A program made the position numbers and the translations under genes. Below the pieces are notes generated by a model. The model saw only the letters and a program-made list of their open reading frames with translations, was not told the origin of the DNA and searched no databases. Below are positions 49,557-57,540 of a stretch of DNA of 64,000 nt, piece by piece; position 1 is the stretch's first letter, and every line of letters begins with the position of its first letter. Source of the DNA: Streptantibioticus ferralitis (GTDB lineage: Bacteria; Actinomycetota; Actinomycetes; Streptomycetales; Streptomycetaceae); assembly GCF_029223525.1 (NCBI RefSeq), contig NZ_JARHTQ010000016.1, forward strand, positions 114,929 through 178,928. The letters run 5' to 3'.

Positions 49557-51311
49557 TCAACGTCCGCGTGGGCGTGTGGCCGGGCTCGGAGGTGGCATCG
49601 TCCGAGTGCTCACCGGCGCGGTCGGCGTGGCCGGGGCAGTTTGGCGGTTGGCTGGCGGTTGTGGTGACTTCGCTGGGATGGCGAGGTTTCCGAGCCTGTG
49701 CATTCGCCAGGTGAGGACGTCATTGAGGTTGTCGGCGGTGTCCAACTCCCTCATCGCGGCAGCCTGCTTGAGCAATGCGGCCGGATCATGTCCGGCGCGT
49801 TCGGCTTGGTCGAGGGTGGCGGTGAGGGCCTCCCTGCCGGGTTCGTCCTGCATGCGGCGGCTGTGTTCGGGGAGCACGGCTTGGATGGTCCGCAGGTGCC
49901 GATCACGGGTGGGCTTGGGAAGGCGTTGGGCGTGCTCGCGCATTCGATCCATCGGTTCGGCCGAGGCAACTCGGTATGCAGCGCGGAGGTGTTGGGCGGC
50001 TTGGCGGGAGGCGGTGGCTTGTTGGGTGTGGCCCCTGGCGGAGTGCCAGCGGGTGGCGGCGACGGCGAGTAGCAGGAGGACGTCAATGATCATGGCGGTG
50101 GCGGCGCCGTCTTCGCCTCGGCCGAAGGCGGGTCCGGCGTAGAGGATCTCGCGGGCGGCCTTGCGCAGGGCGCGTTGGTCGGCTTCGGCGGCGAGTATGT
50201 GGGAGCGGGTGGCGCGTTCGAAGGCGCGGGCGGCTTGCTGGAGTTCGGTGCGGGCGGGGCCGGCGGTGGATTGGGCGAGGGCGTCGAGGATCTCTCCGGT
50301 GTCGGTGAGTTGGGCGCTGGCGCGCTCGTCATCTGCGCCATCGAGCGCGGCCAGGGCGGCTTCCACTGTGTGAGTCGCTTGGCGGAGGGCCTGCTCTGGG
50401 CGGGTGTCAGCAGTGGGTGGCTCGTCGATGTTGCTGGCGGAGAGGCGTTTGCGGATCTTGGGCAGGGACAGGTCTGGGGCCAGCTTGGAGCCGGAGAACC
50501 AGACGGGCTGGTTGTCGCGGTTGCGGTCGCCCGGGAGGGCGACCTTGTAGCCGAGTGTGTCCCCGGAGGGCGCTATGCGCTTTTCCACTCGCACGCCTGC
50601 TTGGCGGAGTCGGGCGAAGAACTCCTCCTCCGTGGCGGCTCCGGCCACCGCCTGGCGCACGGCTTCACGGAGGGTTTCGCGGGCGGTCCGCTCGCGGCCG
50701 GTGCGCTGGGCCTTGAAGTGCTCCGCGCTGGTGAGTCGCTTGGCAGCAGTGCCGTCTCCTGGGTTGAGCTGGCGCAGGCCGTAGTCCTTTTCGATCGCGC
50801 GGGCTTCTGCCTGGACGGCCTTCCTGTCGAAGTTGCGTCGGGCGGTGCGGCCGTCTTGGCGGACGAGGGTGGCGGCTATGTGTATGTGGTCGGGGGCGTG
50901 GCGGACCGCCACCCAGCGGCAGGCTTTGGTGTCGCCTTCGGGAGCGATGCCTGCGGCGGCCACCATGCGGCGGGCGATGTCCGCCCATTCGGTGTCGGTC
51001 AGATGCCGGTCGCCAGGGTCGGCGCGTACCGAGCAGTGCCACACGGTGGTCTTCGGGCGCTGTTCTCGGGCGAGTGCTTTGACGGGCAGGTCGAGCTGGT
51101 TGGCGAGCTTGGTGAGGGCTTCGCGGGTCGCATTGAAGCCAGGGTCGGGTGCGAAGCCGTTCCAGGAGGCAACCATGTGCTGGCCGGTGTGCTCGTTGGC
51201 GTCACCCGGACCGTACAGGTACTTGATCAGGCGGTAGGTTCCGCCGGAGCCTTCGCTGATCTTGGGGATCAAGGGGGTGCTACCCCCAGGCCAGTTCGGT
51301 AGCGGTGGCAT
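49557..51311 (-). CDS. relaxase (MobA-like)
   Basis: The 584-residue protein should nick the transfer origin and lead the strand into the recipient. Motif I has candidate Tyr26 in GGTYRLIKYLYGPG. The metal-binding histidine motif is HAPDHIH (138-144). A long helical C-terminal half includes a hydrophobic stretch (MIIDVLLLLAVAATRW). It overlaps the MobC-like gene by 32 nt if ATG 51311 is used; a TTG at 51272, giving LIPKIS near the N-terminus, fits the family start better. No coupling protein or type IV secretion genes are seen, so transfer probably borrows helper machinery. Confidence 0.85.
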   Translation of the reverse strand: MPPLPNWPGGSTPLIPKISEGSGGTYRLIKYLYGPGDANEHTGQHMVASWNGFAPDPGFNATREALTKLANQLDLPVKALAREQRPKTTVWHCSVRADPGDRHLTDTEWADIARRMVAAAGIAPEGDTKACRWVAVRHAPDHIHIAATLVRQDGRTARRNFDRKAVQAEARAIEKDYGLRQLNPGDGTAAKRLTSAEHFKAQRTGRERTARETLREAVRQAVAGAATEEEFFARLRQAGVRVEKRIAPSGDTLGYKVALPGDRNRDNQPVWFSGSKLAPDLSLPKIRKRLSASNIDEPPTADTRPEQALRQATHTVEAALAALDGADDERASAQLTDTGEILDALAQSTAGPARTELQQAARAFERATRSHILAAEADQRALRKAAREILYAGPAFGRGEDGAATAMIIDVLLLLAVAATRWHSARGHTQQATASRQAAQHLRAAYRVASAEPMDRMREHAQRLPKPTRDRHLRTIQAVLPEHSRRMQDEPGREALTATLDQAERAGHDPAALLKQAAAMRELDTADNLNDVLTWRMHRLGNLAIPAKSPQPPANRQTAPATPTAPVSTRTMPPPSPATRPRGR

Positions 51312-52245
51312 CGACGTGGTCCAGGACGTCTTGGACGTGCCGCAGGGTGCGGTGGGCTTGGTCGTGTAGCGGGGCGTGGGGGTGGAGGTGGACCAGGAGC
51401 TGGTTGAGGTTGTTGCCGAAGGCGGCGAGTTGGCGGTTGGACTCCATGAGTTCTTCGAGTTGGCGGTGGGTGTCGGCGATGGCCACGCGGGGGTCGGCTG
51501 TGCTGGCGGCGGCGAGTGTGGTGGCGGCGGCGTACGCGCCGGGCCTGATCTTCATGGCGCCTGCCGCGGCCGTCACGTCCGCCCACTCGTCGTCGCTGAA
51601 GCAAGGGTGGGAGCGGTTCTCCCGCGGTTCGGGCAGGCGCTGGCGGTGAAACTGTGCGATCTCGCGCGATGCGGTGCGGTCGCTGGTGCCCGCAGCCGGC
51701 ATGCGGGTCATGCTCACCACGGCGCGGTCAGCTCGGTTGACCGCGCTGATGACACGATCCAGGAGCCATTGGGCGTGCCGGCGGTGTGGGGTGCTGCCGG
51801 AGTTGAGGAGGTGGGCCAGATCGTTGAGCGGGGTGCCGACGGTGGCGAGAGCGGTGTTTGACCGCATCAGTTCTTCGAGTTGCTGCTGCTCGACGGCAGT
51901 GCTGGCGCGGCGGTCAGCACGGGCGTAGGCGAGCGCTGCAGCGGCGGTGATGCCACCGGGTGTGAGCTTGCAGTGTTTGGCGGCCGAGACGATCTTCGCC
52001 CATTCGTCGTCGTTGAAGCGAGGGTGGACGCGGTGCTCGCGGGGGACGTCGTTGCGACGGCGGTAGTGCGCGACGGCGGCTGCGGGGGCGAGCTCGTCGG
52101 CGCGGGGCGGGTGCGTGCAGTGGTGGTTGCTGGTCCCGCTCGGCGCCCCCGGGCCGAGCGCTGTTGTCGATGCCGACCGCCCCTTGGCGACGGCGTCGGC
52201 CCTGTCCGCCACCCCTGGGGCGGGCAGGCTTCCGGAAGGACTCAT
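51280..52245 (-). CDS. MobC-like relaxosome protein with two tandem copies of the domain
   Basis: From ATG 52245 the 321-residue protein contains two similar MobC/ribbon-helix-helix units: HPRFNDDEWAKIVSAAKHCK with QLEELMRSNTALATVGTPLN, and HPCFSDDEWADVTAAAGAMK with QLEELMESNRQLAAFGNNLN. Most MobC proteins have one such unit and act as dimers; here the duplication may create a single-chain dimer. It sits directly upstream of the relaxase, with three 15-bp repeats just before its start. Confidence 0.8.
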   Translation of the reverse strand: MSPSGSLPAPGVADRADAVAKGRSASTTALGPGAPSGTSNHHCTHPPRADELAPAAAVAHYRRRNDVPREHRVHPRFNDDEWAKIVSAAKHCKLTPGGITAAAALAYARADRRASTAVEQQQLEELMRSNTALATVGTPLNDLAHLLNSGSTPHRRHAQWLLDRVISAVNRADRAVVSMTRMPAAGTSDRTASREIAQFHRQRLPEPRENRSHPCFSDDEWADVTAAAGAMKIRPGAYAAATTLAAASTADPRVAIADTHRQLEELMESNRQLAAFGNNLNQLLVHLHPHAPLHDQAHRTLRHVQDVLDHVDATATELAWG

Positions 52246-52259
52246 TCCGGGACAACTTG

Positions 52260-52304
52260 CTGGCCCAACCGTGGCTGGCCCAACCGTGGCTCGCCCAACG
52301 GTGG
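52260..52304. repeat. three tandem 15-bp repeats, candidate oriT/operator
   Basis: CTGGCCCAACCGTGG at 52260-52274 and 52275-52289, then a 2-mismatch copy (CTCGCCCAACGGTGG) at 52290-52304. They lie immediately upstream of the MobC start, where oriT and MobC-binding sites usually are. Since 15 is a multiple of three, an N-terminally extended MobC frame could also be translated through them (ATVGP repeats). Confidence 0.5.
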
Positions 52305-52395
52305 TGGAGTGGCCAGTCAACGAGGCGGGTGTGGGCACGTCGGTAGGGGCTGATGAATTGTGGGACACGGTGCTCCAGCAGGGGCATTGATGGGC

Positions 52396-52982
52396 GGTGC
52401 GAGCCCAGCCCGGCTCGGCGCGTGCCGGAGGACTACGCGGCCGGCTGGGCCGGGAGGGCGGACCCAGCACATGGCGTGGCGGGTCGCCTGGGGCGGACAG
52501 TGGGGATCAGTCGGTTGCGGTTCCGGTGTAGGCGCTGGACGAGAAAGGTCAGGCGGTCGTTGGTCAGCGGGATGTCTTGTCCGCGGATGGCGTTGGCGCT
52601 GACCGCGCGGGTGACCTGACCGGCTTACACGGTGGCTTGCCGGGCGAGCGGCAGCAGCTTCTCGGTGACTGGGGCCGTGGTCCGGTCACCGCTGATTGAG
52701 TCCGGCTGGAGAGTGACCGTGCGGGGACCGGCTGCCCGATGACCGGCCGGTCAGGCTGCTCTCTGGTGGCCGGGGTGAGTTTGACCGGATGTCCTGGCTG
52801 GTCAGCGGCCTGGGCGGGTGACCGGGTGGCCTCGTCGCCGGGCTGGGTGCCCGGTTCGGTCAGCACGGTCGGCGATCGGCCGACCGGGTCATTGCTGGCC
52901 GGTGAGTGGATGTCCTGACCGGCCTCGCTCGGGGTGACCGAGGGGTCCGCAGCCTGGTCACCGCCTGGTGCCGGTGCCCTGG
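52396..52982. other. 587-bp non-coding region rich in GACCGG/GGTGACC repeats, candidate origin
   Basis: No frame here has a convincing start and product. Between about 52600 and 52980 there are many short direct and inverted copies of GGTGACC, GACCGG and GGTCA, for example GACCGGCCGGTC at about 52741. It lies between the mobilisation genes and the replication genes of the element, a usual place for an origin of replication or transfer. Confidence 0.4.
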
Positions 52983-53669
52983 TCAGGCGGCGGCTTGGCG
53001 TCTACGGTCGGCGCCAGTGAGGGTGACCCGCTCGGTCATCTCTGCCAGTCGGGAGGCCACGCGATCGCCGAGCATCTCCCGTAGGTCGCGGATCGGCAGG
53101 TTGGTGGTGAAGACCGTCGGGAGCAGTTGCTCGTAGCGGTAGTTGACGAGCCGGTAGGTCAGCTCTTCGGTCCACTCGCTGGTCTTGGCCGCGCCGAGGT
53201 CATCGACGATCAGCAGTGGGCAGCGCATGAGCGCCTGCAGGTCACGCTCTGAGTCGCTGCCGTGGCGCGGGCGTTGGGCGGCGTACAGATCGCTGGCGGT
53301 CAGCGCCTGCCAGCGCAGCCGCACACCGGCGGCGAGCAGGCCGCGTACGGCGCCGTACGCCTGGTAGGTCTTGCCGGTACCGGTTGGTCCGGCGATCAGC
53401 AGCGATCCGCCTCGGGCCAGATCAGGGGCACCAACGGGGCCCCTGCGGGCGGCGGCGATGAGTCCGTCGATCCACTGGGTGACTTGCGGGTGGTCGGCCA
53501 TGGCGTTCCGGTAGCGCGGCGGGATCCGCGCTTCGGCGGCCTCCAGGGCGGCCTTTGGGCCGGGGATGTCGTCGCGGTGGGCGCAGGCGTCAGAGGCGAT
53601 GCCTCGGGCGGTGAGGATACCAGACAGCCGCTTGGCCAGTCCGGTACCGAGGGGCTGAGGCTCGGGCAT
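52983..53669 (-). CDS. DnaC/IstB-like AAA+ helicase loader
   Basis: The 228-residue ATPase has Walker A AGPTGTGKTYQAYG and Walker B LLIVDDLGAAKTSEWT, with the sensor region VFTTNLPIRDLREMLGDRVASRLAEM, as in DnaC-type loaders of the replicative helicase. ATG 53669 lies 2 nt after the stop of the replication gene and shares its GAGGAG site. With the DnaD-like protein it makes a replication-initiation pair like those of phages and integrative elements. Confidence 0.87.
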   Translation of the reverse strand: MPEPQPLGTGLAKRLSGILTARGIASDACAHRDDIPGPKAALEAAEARIPPRYRNAMADHPQVTQWIDGLIAAARRGPVGAPDLARGGSLLIAGPTGTGKTYQAYGAVRGLLAAGVRLRWQALTASDLYAAQRPRHGSDSERDLQALMRCPLLIVDDLGAAKTSEWTEELTYRLVNYRYEQLLPTVFTTNLPIRDLREMLGDRVASRLAEMTERVTLTGADRRRQAAA

Positions 53670-53671
53670 GG

Positions 53672-54610
53672 TCAGAGCTCCTCGGCGTAGGCGGCGGGGT
53701 CGGTCGGGTTGGTCCACGGGGTGTGGCCGTGCACGTTAGCCGAGAATCCCGGCCGCGTATTTGGGCCCGACGGACGGGCGTTCATGGCCTCGTTGACCAG
53801 GCTCGACAGCACGCTGGGGTGCATCGGCTTGGCGCGGAAGCGCTCCAGCCCGGCTCGAATGTGTGCGGGGTGGATGCCGTCGGTGAGGAGTTGGTTGATC
53901 TCGCGTCCGAGGTGACCGAGGACCTTGCTCGGCGGTCGGCTGGCGCACGTGGCGATGTATTCGCCGATGAGCTGCTGGGCCGAGATGGTGTCGGGCGCGG
54001 GGGCGCTTGCGCCCCCCGAAGGGATAGATCCCTGATCCAGGATCCTAGGTCCTAGATCCAGGCGGTGAGGGTTCATCGAAGGCTCAGTGAGCCCTCCACG
54101 AGGCCTCACTGAGCCCTCAGTGAAACCCTGCTGACCTGCGGGTTCGTGATTCTCGCCGGAGACTCGGGAGGGTTCACCGATATCTCCGCGAGGCTTCGCT
54201 GAGTGCTCGGTGAGCCCTCCGTGGGCCTTCAACGAGGGCTCACTCAACGCTGGCTCGTGACCGCTGTTGTGGTGTGGGCAGGCCGGGTGGCGGGGTACGC
54301 CCGGGCGGTTGATCTTCTGGTGGGTATGCCAGGAGACGATGTGCAGGTACGCCTTGCCATCGGGGCCGGTGTAGCGGCATATGAGCCCGGCGGCGGCGAG
54401 CTGCTGCAGGTCGTCTTCGACGTTCAGCGCGGTGTGCTCCGGCCGCAGCGGCCACAACACACCACGGATGATGGCGGCGTGGTCGCGGTAGCGGCCGTGG
54501 TCGTCGGCCTGGGTGAGCAGGCCGAAGAAGGTCCGCTCGGCTGTGAGCGAGACCTCGGCGAGGGACTCGGAGGCGAACGCCTCGGGCTTGATGGTGCGGA
54601 TACGGGCCAT
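53672..54610 (-). CDS. DnaD-like replication initiation protein
   Basis: The 312-residue product begins MARIRTIKPEAFASESLAEV with SLTAERTFFGLLTQADDHGR, the signature of phage-type replication (replisome organiser) proteins with an N-terminal winged helix. The middle region is low in structure and contains a repeated GGLTE-S-PRG motif encoded by iteron-like DNA repeats (54080-54250). The C-terminal about 100 residues (ISAQQLIGEYIATC ... FRAKPMHPSVLSSLVNEAM) are a helical helicase-contact domain. It probably opens the element's origin and recruits the DnaC-like loader. Confidence 0.82.
   Translation of the reverse strand: MARIRTIKPEAFASESLAEVSLTAERTFFGLLTQADDHGRYRDHAAIIRGVLWPLRPEHTALNVEDDLQQLAAAGLICRYTGPDGKAYLHIVSWHTHQKINRPGVPRHPACPHHNSGHEPALSEPSLKAHGGLTEHSAKPRGDIGEPSRVSGENHEPAGQQGFTEGSVRPRGGLTEPSMNPHRLDLGPRILDQGSIPSGGASAPAPDTISAQQLIGEYIATCASRPPSKVLGHLGREINQLLTDGIHPAHIRAGLERFRAKPMHPSVLSSLVNEAMNARPSGPNTRPGFSANVHGHTPWTNPTDPAAYAEEL
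54080..54250. repeat. iteron-like repeats inside the replication gene
   Basis: Variants of GGCTCAGTGAGCCCTC recur: about 54081-54096, 54103-54119, 54203-54220 and 54236-54246. Each contains the half-palindromic CTCAGTGAG/CTCACTGAG core. Repeats within a replication gene are common sites for the initiator to bind and for the origin to open. Confidence 0.5.
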
Positions 54611-54689
54611 GGATCAGCGCCGCCCTTCGGCGCCGAGGGGTGCGTATCCGGGGAGTGGGGCCGTACTGTGGGGCATTGAGCTTCCTCAC

Positions 54690-54789
54690 CCGGCAGGCCA
54701 TCGGGGCTGCAACCCCGGCCGTGCCGTTGATCGTTCAGGGATGGGCGGTCGTTTGGGAGTCGTCTCGGCCTCCGGTGCTGCAACACCGG
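54690..54789. repeat. left arm of a long inverted repeat with two CTGCAA-loop hairpins
   Basis: Bases 54690-54749 are the reverse complement of 55590-55649 with one mismatch in 60. The arm holds a hairpin with stem CGGGG/CCCCG and loop CTGCAA (54702-54717). A second one, stem CCGGTG/CACCGG with the same loop, lies at 54772-54789. The two arms flank the XRE gene at 55122. Confidence 0.8.
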
Positions 54790-55121
54790 GGGCCGAATTC
54801 ATTTGTAGTGCTTCCGTGTGCCGTATTCGCCGCTGGCGGGAGCAGAACCATAGCGGCTCACTGCTCCTTCTTGGATAGTCCAGAGAGGGCGAATAGTGGC
54901 CTGGTTCGATTAAGGATCGCGCTACATATCACTGAATCCCGGCTTGGCCAAACAGTCGATCCCCAGCACCCGACTAGACCACTGCGGAGCACGTCAGATG
55001 AGGTCAGCTGTCTTGACTGGGGCAGCGTGAGGCGACACGGAAGCGAGCCGAGCGGCATGCTTTCAGGGGTTTCTGGGCCATGACTTGGTGCGGCCGGGAA
55101 AGCCTGCTAGAAAACACCGTC

Positions 55122-55526
55122 ATGGCGACTCGACCCGTAGAAATCGGCCCCACCGGAAAGCAGGCCGCTCGCAATATCGAGCGGCTGCGGAGCATGCTCA
55201 GCATCAGCCAGCGGCAGCTCGCCGCACGGCTGACCGAGTTGGGCCGGCCTACCCCGAGCACCGCGCTCAGCAAGATCGGGCGCGGGCAGCGGCGCGTGGA
55301 CGTCGACGACCTCGTGGCCATCGCCATCGCGCTCGGCGTCTCCCCCTCGACCCTGCTGCTGCCGGCAGTGGCGGACGCCTCGAAGGTCGAGGTCACTGGT
55401 GCTGGCACGGTCACCGCACGCGCCGCATGGGACTGGGCCGACGGCATCAGCCTCCTTGCTCCGGCCGATGGGAGAAGAGGCCAGAGGCCCGCGTCCCCGC
55501 TGCGCTTCATCCCGTCGAGGCCCTGA
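55122..55526 (+). CDS. XRE-family regulator, 134 aa, enclosed by the long inverted repeat
   Basis: The HTH (about residues 12-65) reads QAARNIERLRSMLSISQRQL, AARLTELGRPTPSTALSKIG and RGQRRVDVDDLVAIAIALGV, close to regulators found beside excisionase/integrase pairs in actinomycete elements. A short C-terminal part (GTVTARAAWDWADGISLL) follows. ATG 55122 is chosen over an upstream ATG at 55080 because homologous sequence begins there. It probably controls the excisionase/integrase operon or replication genes, perhaps through the flanking hairpin repeats. Confidence 0.8.
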   Translation: MATRPVEIGPTGKQAARNIERLRSMLSISQRQLAARLTELGRPTPSTALSKIGRGQRRVDVDDLVAIAIALGVSPSTLLLPAVADASKVEVTGAGTVTARAAWDWADGISLLAPADGRRGQRPASPLRFIPSRP

Positions 55527-55550
55527 CGCCCGCCCTCCGATGCCAGTGAC

Positions 55551-55649
55551 CGGCGTTGCAGCGCCGCTGGCCGAAGCGCACCTTAAACAACCGCCCATCC
55601 CTGAACGACCAACGGCACGGCCGGGGTTGCAGCCCCGATGGCCTGCCGG
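55551..55649. repeat. right arm of the long inverted repeat
   Basis: Contains the partner of the left arm (55590-55649) and two hairpins whose loops, read on the other strand, are again CTGCAA: stem CGGCG/CGCCG at 55551-55566 and CGGGG/CCCCG at 55622-55637. It lies between the XRE gene and the excisionase gene. Confidence 0.8.
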
Positions 55650-55729
55650 ACGAGGAACCCCCTTGCCCTGCATATTGATCCCCCCTGCTCTCTTGCACCC
55701 CGCGAGCGTTGCCGAGGAGGTGGCGTTCC

Positions 55730-55945
55730 ATGGCTGACCGCTACCTCGACGTGGCCCAGGCCGCGGAGCGCCTCGGTACCGGCGTGCGCTTCATCCGCCG
55801 TCTCATCGCCGAGCGCCGCGTCGCCTACGCCAAGTTCGGCAGTCACGTGCGCATCGCTGAGACCGCGCTCGACGCCTATATAGAGGCCAACACCGTCCAG
55901 CCCGCCGCCCGCCGGACTCGCTCCGCCTACGGGAGGGCTGCCTGA
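55730..55945 (+). CDS. xis: excisionase (Xis), helix-turn-helix type
   Basis: ATG 55730 follows GAGGAGG. The 71-residue protein is a MerR/BldC-like HTH excisionase: YLDVAQAAERLGTGVRFIRR, LIAERRVAYAKFGSHVRIAE, then a short basic tail. It directs the integrase toward excision. Its stop overlaps the integrase ATG (TGATG), so both are made together. Confidence 0.87.
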   Translation: MADRYLDVAQAAERLGTGVRFIRRLIAERRVAYAKFGSHVRIAETALDAYIEANTVQPAARRTRSAYGRAA

Positions 55946-57156
55946 TGGCCAACAGCAAGGGGAGGCGACGCCGGTTCGGCGCCGTACGCAAGCTGCCCTC
56001 CGGCCGGTGGCAGGCGCGCTATCTCGGGCCGGACGGCCTGGAGCGCAGGGCGCCGGAAACCTTCGAGACGAAGACCGACGCCGATGTCTGGCTCACCCAG
56101 ATCGAAGCCGACATGACGCGCGGTGACTGGCTGGACCCGGATGCGGGAGCCGTCAACTTCGGGGCGTACGCGCTCCGGTGGGTCGCGGAGCGCAAGCTCT
56201 CCGCCACGACGGACGAGCTGTACTACCGCATGCTGCGACTCCACATCCTGCCCACTTTCCGCCACCTCGACCTCGCCGAGATCACCCCGCCTCGGGTACG
56301 CACCTGGCGCGCCGAGAGGCTGGAGGCCACGGGGGAGACGACGGTCGCCAAGTCGTATCGGCTGCTGAAGGCCATCCTCCAGACGGCCACGGACGACGAG
56401 CTCATCCGCCGCAACCCGTGCCGAATCAAAGGCGCGGGCAAGGAGGAGGCCGAGGAGCGGCCGATCGCCACGATCGAGCAGGTCGACGCTCTGGCGGATG
56501 CGATGGGGGCACGCTGGCGGCTGATGGTCTACCTTGCGGCGTACGCCAGCCTGCGGCCGGAGGAGCAGGCCGAGCTGCGGCGCCCGGACGTGGTTCTGCC
56601 CGACGTGCCTGAGACGCTCAAGCGGAGCCGCGAGAGCGCACAGGGCCCGATCCTCCTGCGGATCAGCCGAGCCTCGCCAGAACTGACTACTGGCAAACGG
56701 GTCACGGGCGACCCGAAGTCACAGGCTGGGAAACGGACTGTCGTGCTGCCGGGCTTCCTGTACGTCGACGTACGGCGGCACCTCGACTGGTTCGCCGCGA
56801 AGGAGCCGAATGGGCTGCTGTTCGTAGGCGAGCGCGGTGCGCCCTTCCGCCGGTCCACCTTCGGGCGGAAGTGGCGGAAGGCGCGCGACAAGGTTGGCCT
56901 GCCGCCCAACTTCCGCTTCTACGACCTGCGCCACACCGGCAACACGCTCGCGGCCGACACCGGGGCCAAGCTCAAGGACCTCATGGTCCGGGCAGGCCAG
57001 TCCTCCCAGAAGGCCCAACTGATCTACCAGCACTCCACACTGGAGCATCAGCAGCGCATCGCCGACGACATCGACGCCCATGTTCGAGCACGGCGAAGTG
57101 GGGCGGAGCAGGACCCCGAAGCGGATCCTCCGGTGCTGGCGCGAAGCGAAGCGTGA
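55945..57156 (+). CDS. int: tyrosine site-specific integrase of the younger element
   Basis: The 403-residue recombinase is full length. The N-terminal arm-binding (about 8-60) and core-binding (65-165) domains are followed by the catalytic domain, with Arg204 (ASLRPEEQ), the beta-hairpin Lys (SQAGKR, about 259-263), Arg329-His330 (YDLRHTGNT) and the nucleophile Tyr361 (LIYQHST). It integrates the element into the 3' part of tRNA-Gly(CCC), whose gene lies 385 bp downstream. The truncated integrase at 20335 is an ancestral relative, showing that the same target was used twice. Confidence 0.93.
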   Translation: MANSKGRRRRFGAVRKLPSGRWQARYLGPDGLERRAPETFETKTDADVWLTQIEADMTRGDWLDPDAGAVNFGAYALRWVAERKLSATTDELYYRMLRLHILPTFRHLDLAEITPPRVRTWRAERLEATGETTVAKSYRLLKAILQTATDDELIRRNPCRIKGAGKEEAEERPIATIEQVDALADAMGARWRLMVYLAAYASLRPEEQAELRRPDVVLPDVPETLKRSRESAQGPILLRISRASPELTTGKRVTGDPKSQAGKRTVVLPGFLYVDVRRHLDWFAAKEPNGLLFVGERGAPFRRSTFGRKWRKARDKVGLPPNFRFYDLRHTGNTLAADTGAKLKDLMVRAGQSSQKAQLIYQHSTLEHQQRIADDIDAHVRARRSGAEQDPEADPPVLARSEA

Positions 57157-57227
57157 TCCGCGTAGCGATACCCGAGCGGCGAGCCGCCGAGGCCGGAAGG
57201 CGTTCGGCGGCTCGCCGCAGAACTATC

Positions 57228-57246
57228 TGGCACGGATCTGGCACGA
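57228..57246. repeat. integrase arm-type sites, right end of younger element (inner pair)
   Basis: TGGCACGG at 57228-57235 and TGGCACGA at 57239-57246, an 11-bp period, 70 bp after the integrase stop. Confidence 0.55.
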
Positions 57247-57259
57247 CCTTTTCGATCTT

Positions 57260-57287
57260 GGGCCGGGCGCCATCAGGCACCCGGCCC
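57260..57287. terminator. hairpin terminator after the integrase gene
   Basis: GGGCCGGG (57260-57267) pairs with CCCGGCCC (57280-57287) around a 12-nt loop, followed by a CT-rich stretch (ACTCTCGTTTCTC). Confidence 0.65.
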
Positions 57288-57461
57288 ACTCTCGTTTCTC
57301 AGTCGTTCCTGGGGTGCAACTCACCGCAGAGCAGGGCATCATGGGGCATGATTGCATGGCGCAGATCACATAAAATGCGTCTCGCTATTTGGACGGCTGA
57401 GGGTCCGTCCCGGTCAACCAGGGGCAACGGGCGGCCCCGTGTCCCCAAATCTCGCGCCTTC

Positions 57462-57480
57462 TGGCACGGATCTGGCACGA
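57462..57480. repeat. integrase arm-type sites, right end of younger element (outer pair)
   Basis: TGGCACGG at 57462-57469 and TGGCACGA at 57473-57480, 60 bp before the tRNA core. Confidence 0.55.
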
Positions 57481-57510
57481 GCGCCTTCGAAGGGTCTAGA
57501 CAACAACAAA

Positions 57511-57532
57511 CCCCAGGCCGCCTGGCCTGGGG
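57511..57532 (-). terminator. terminator of tRNA-Gly
   Basis: Read on the minus strand, stem GCCTGGGG would be the complement of CCCCAGGC (57511-57518 with 57525-57532), followed by a T-rich run (TTTGTTGTTGT). It directly follows the tRNA 3' end. Versions with different but still pairing stems accompany the tRNA fragments at 1.5 and 22.25 kb. Confidence 0.7.
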
Positions 57533-57540
57533 CTTCTCTC

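Noticed and set aside
52564..52866. Minus-strand 100-codon ORF downstream of the DnaC-like gene
   Set aside because: Pro/Ser/Arg-rich translation of a GACCGG-repeat region with no ribosome binding site; better explained as non-coding origin-like DNA.
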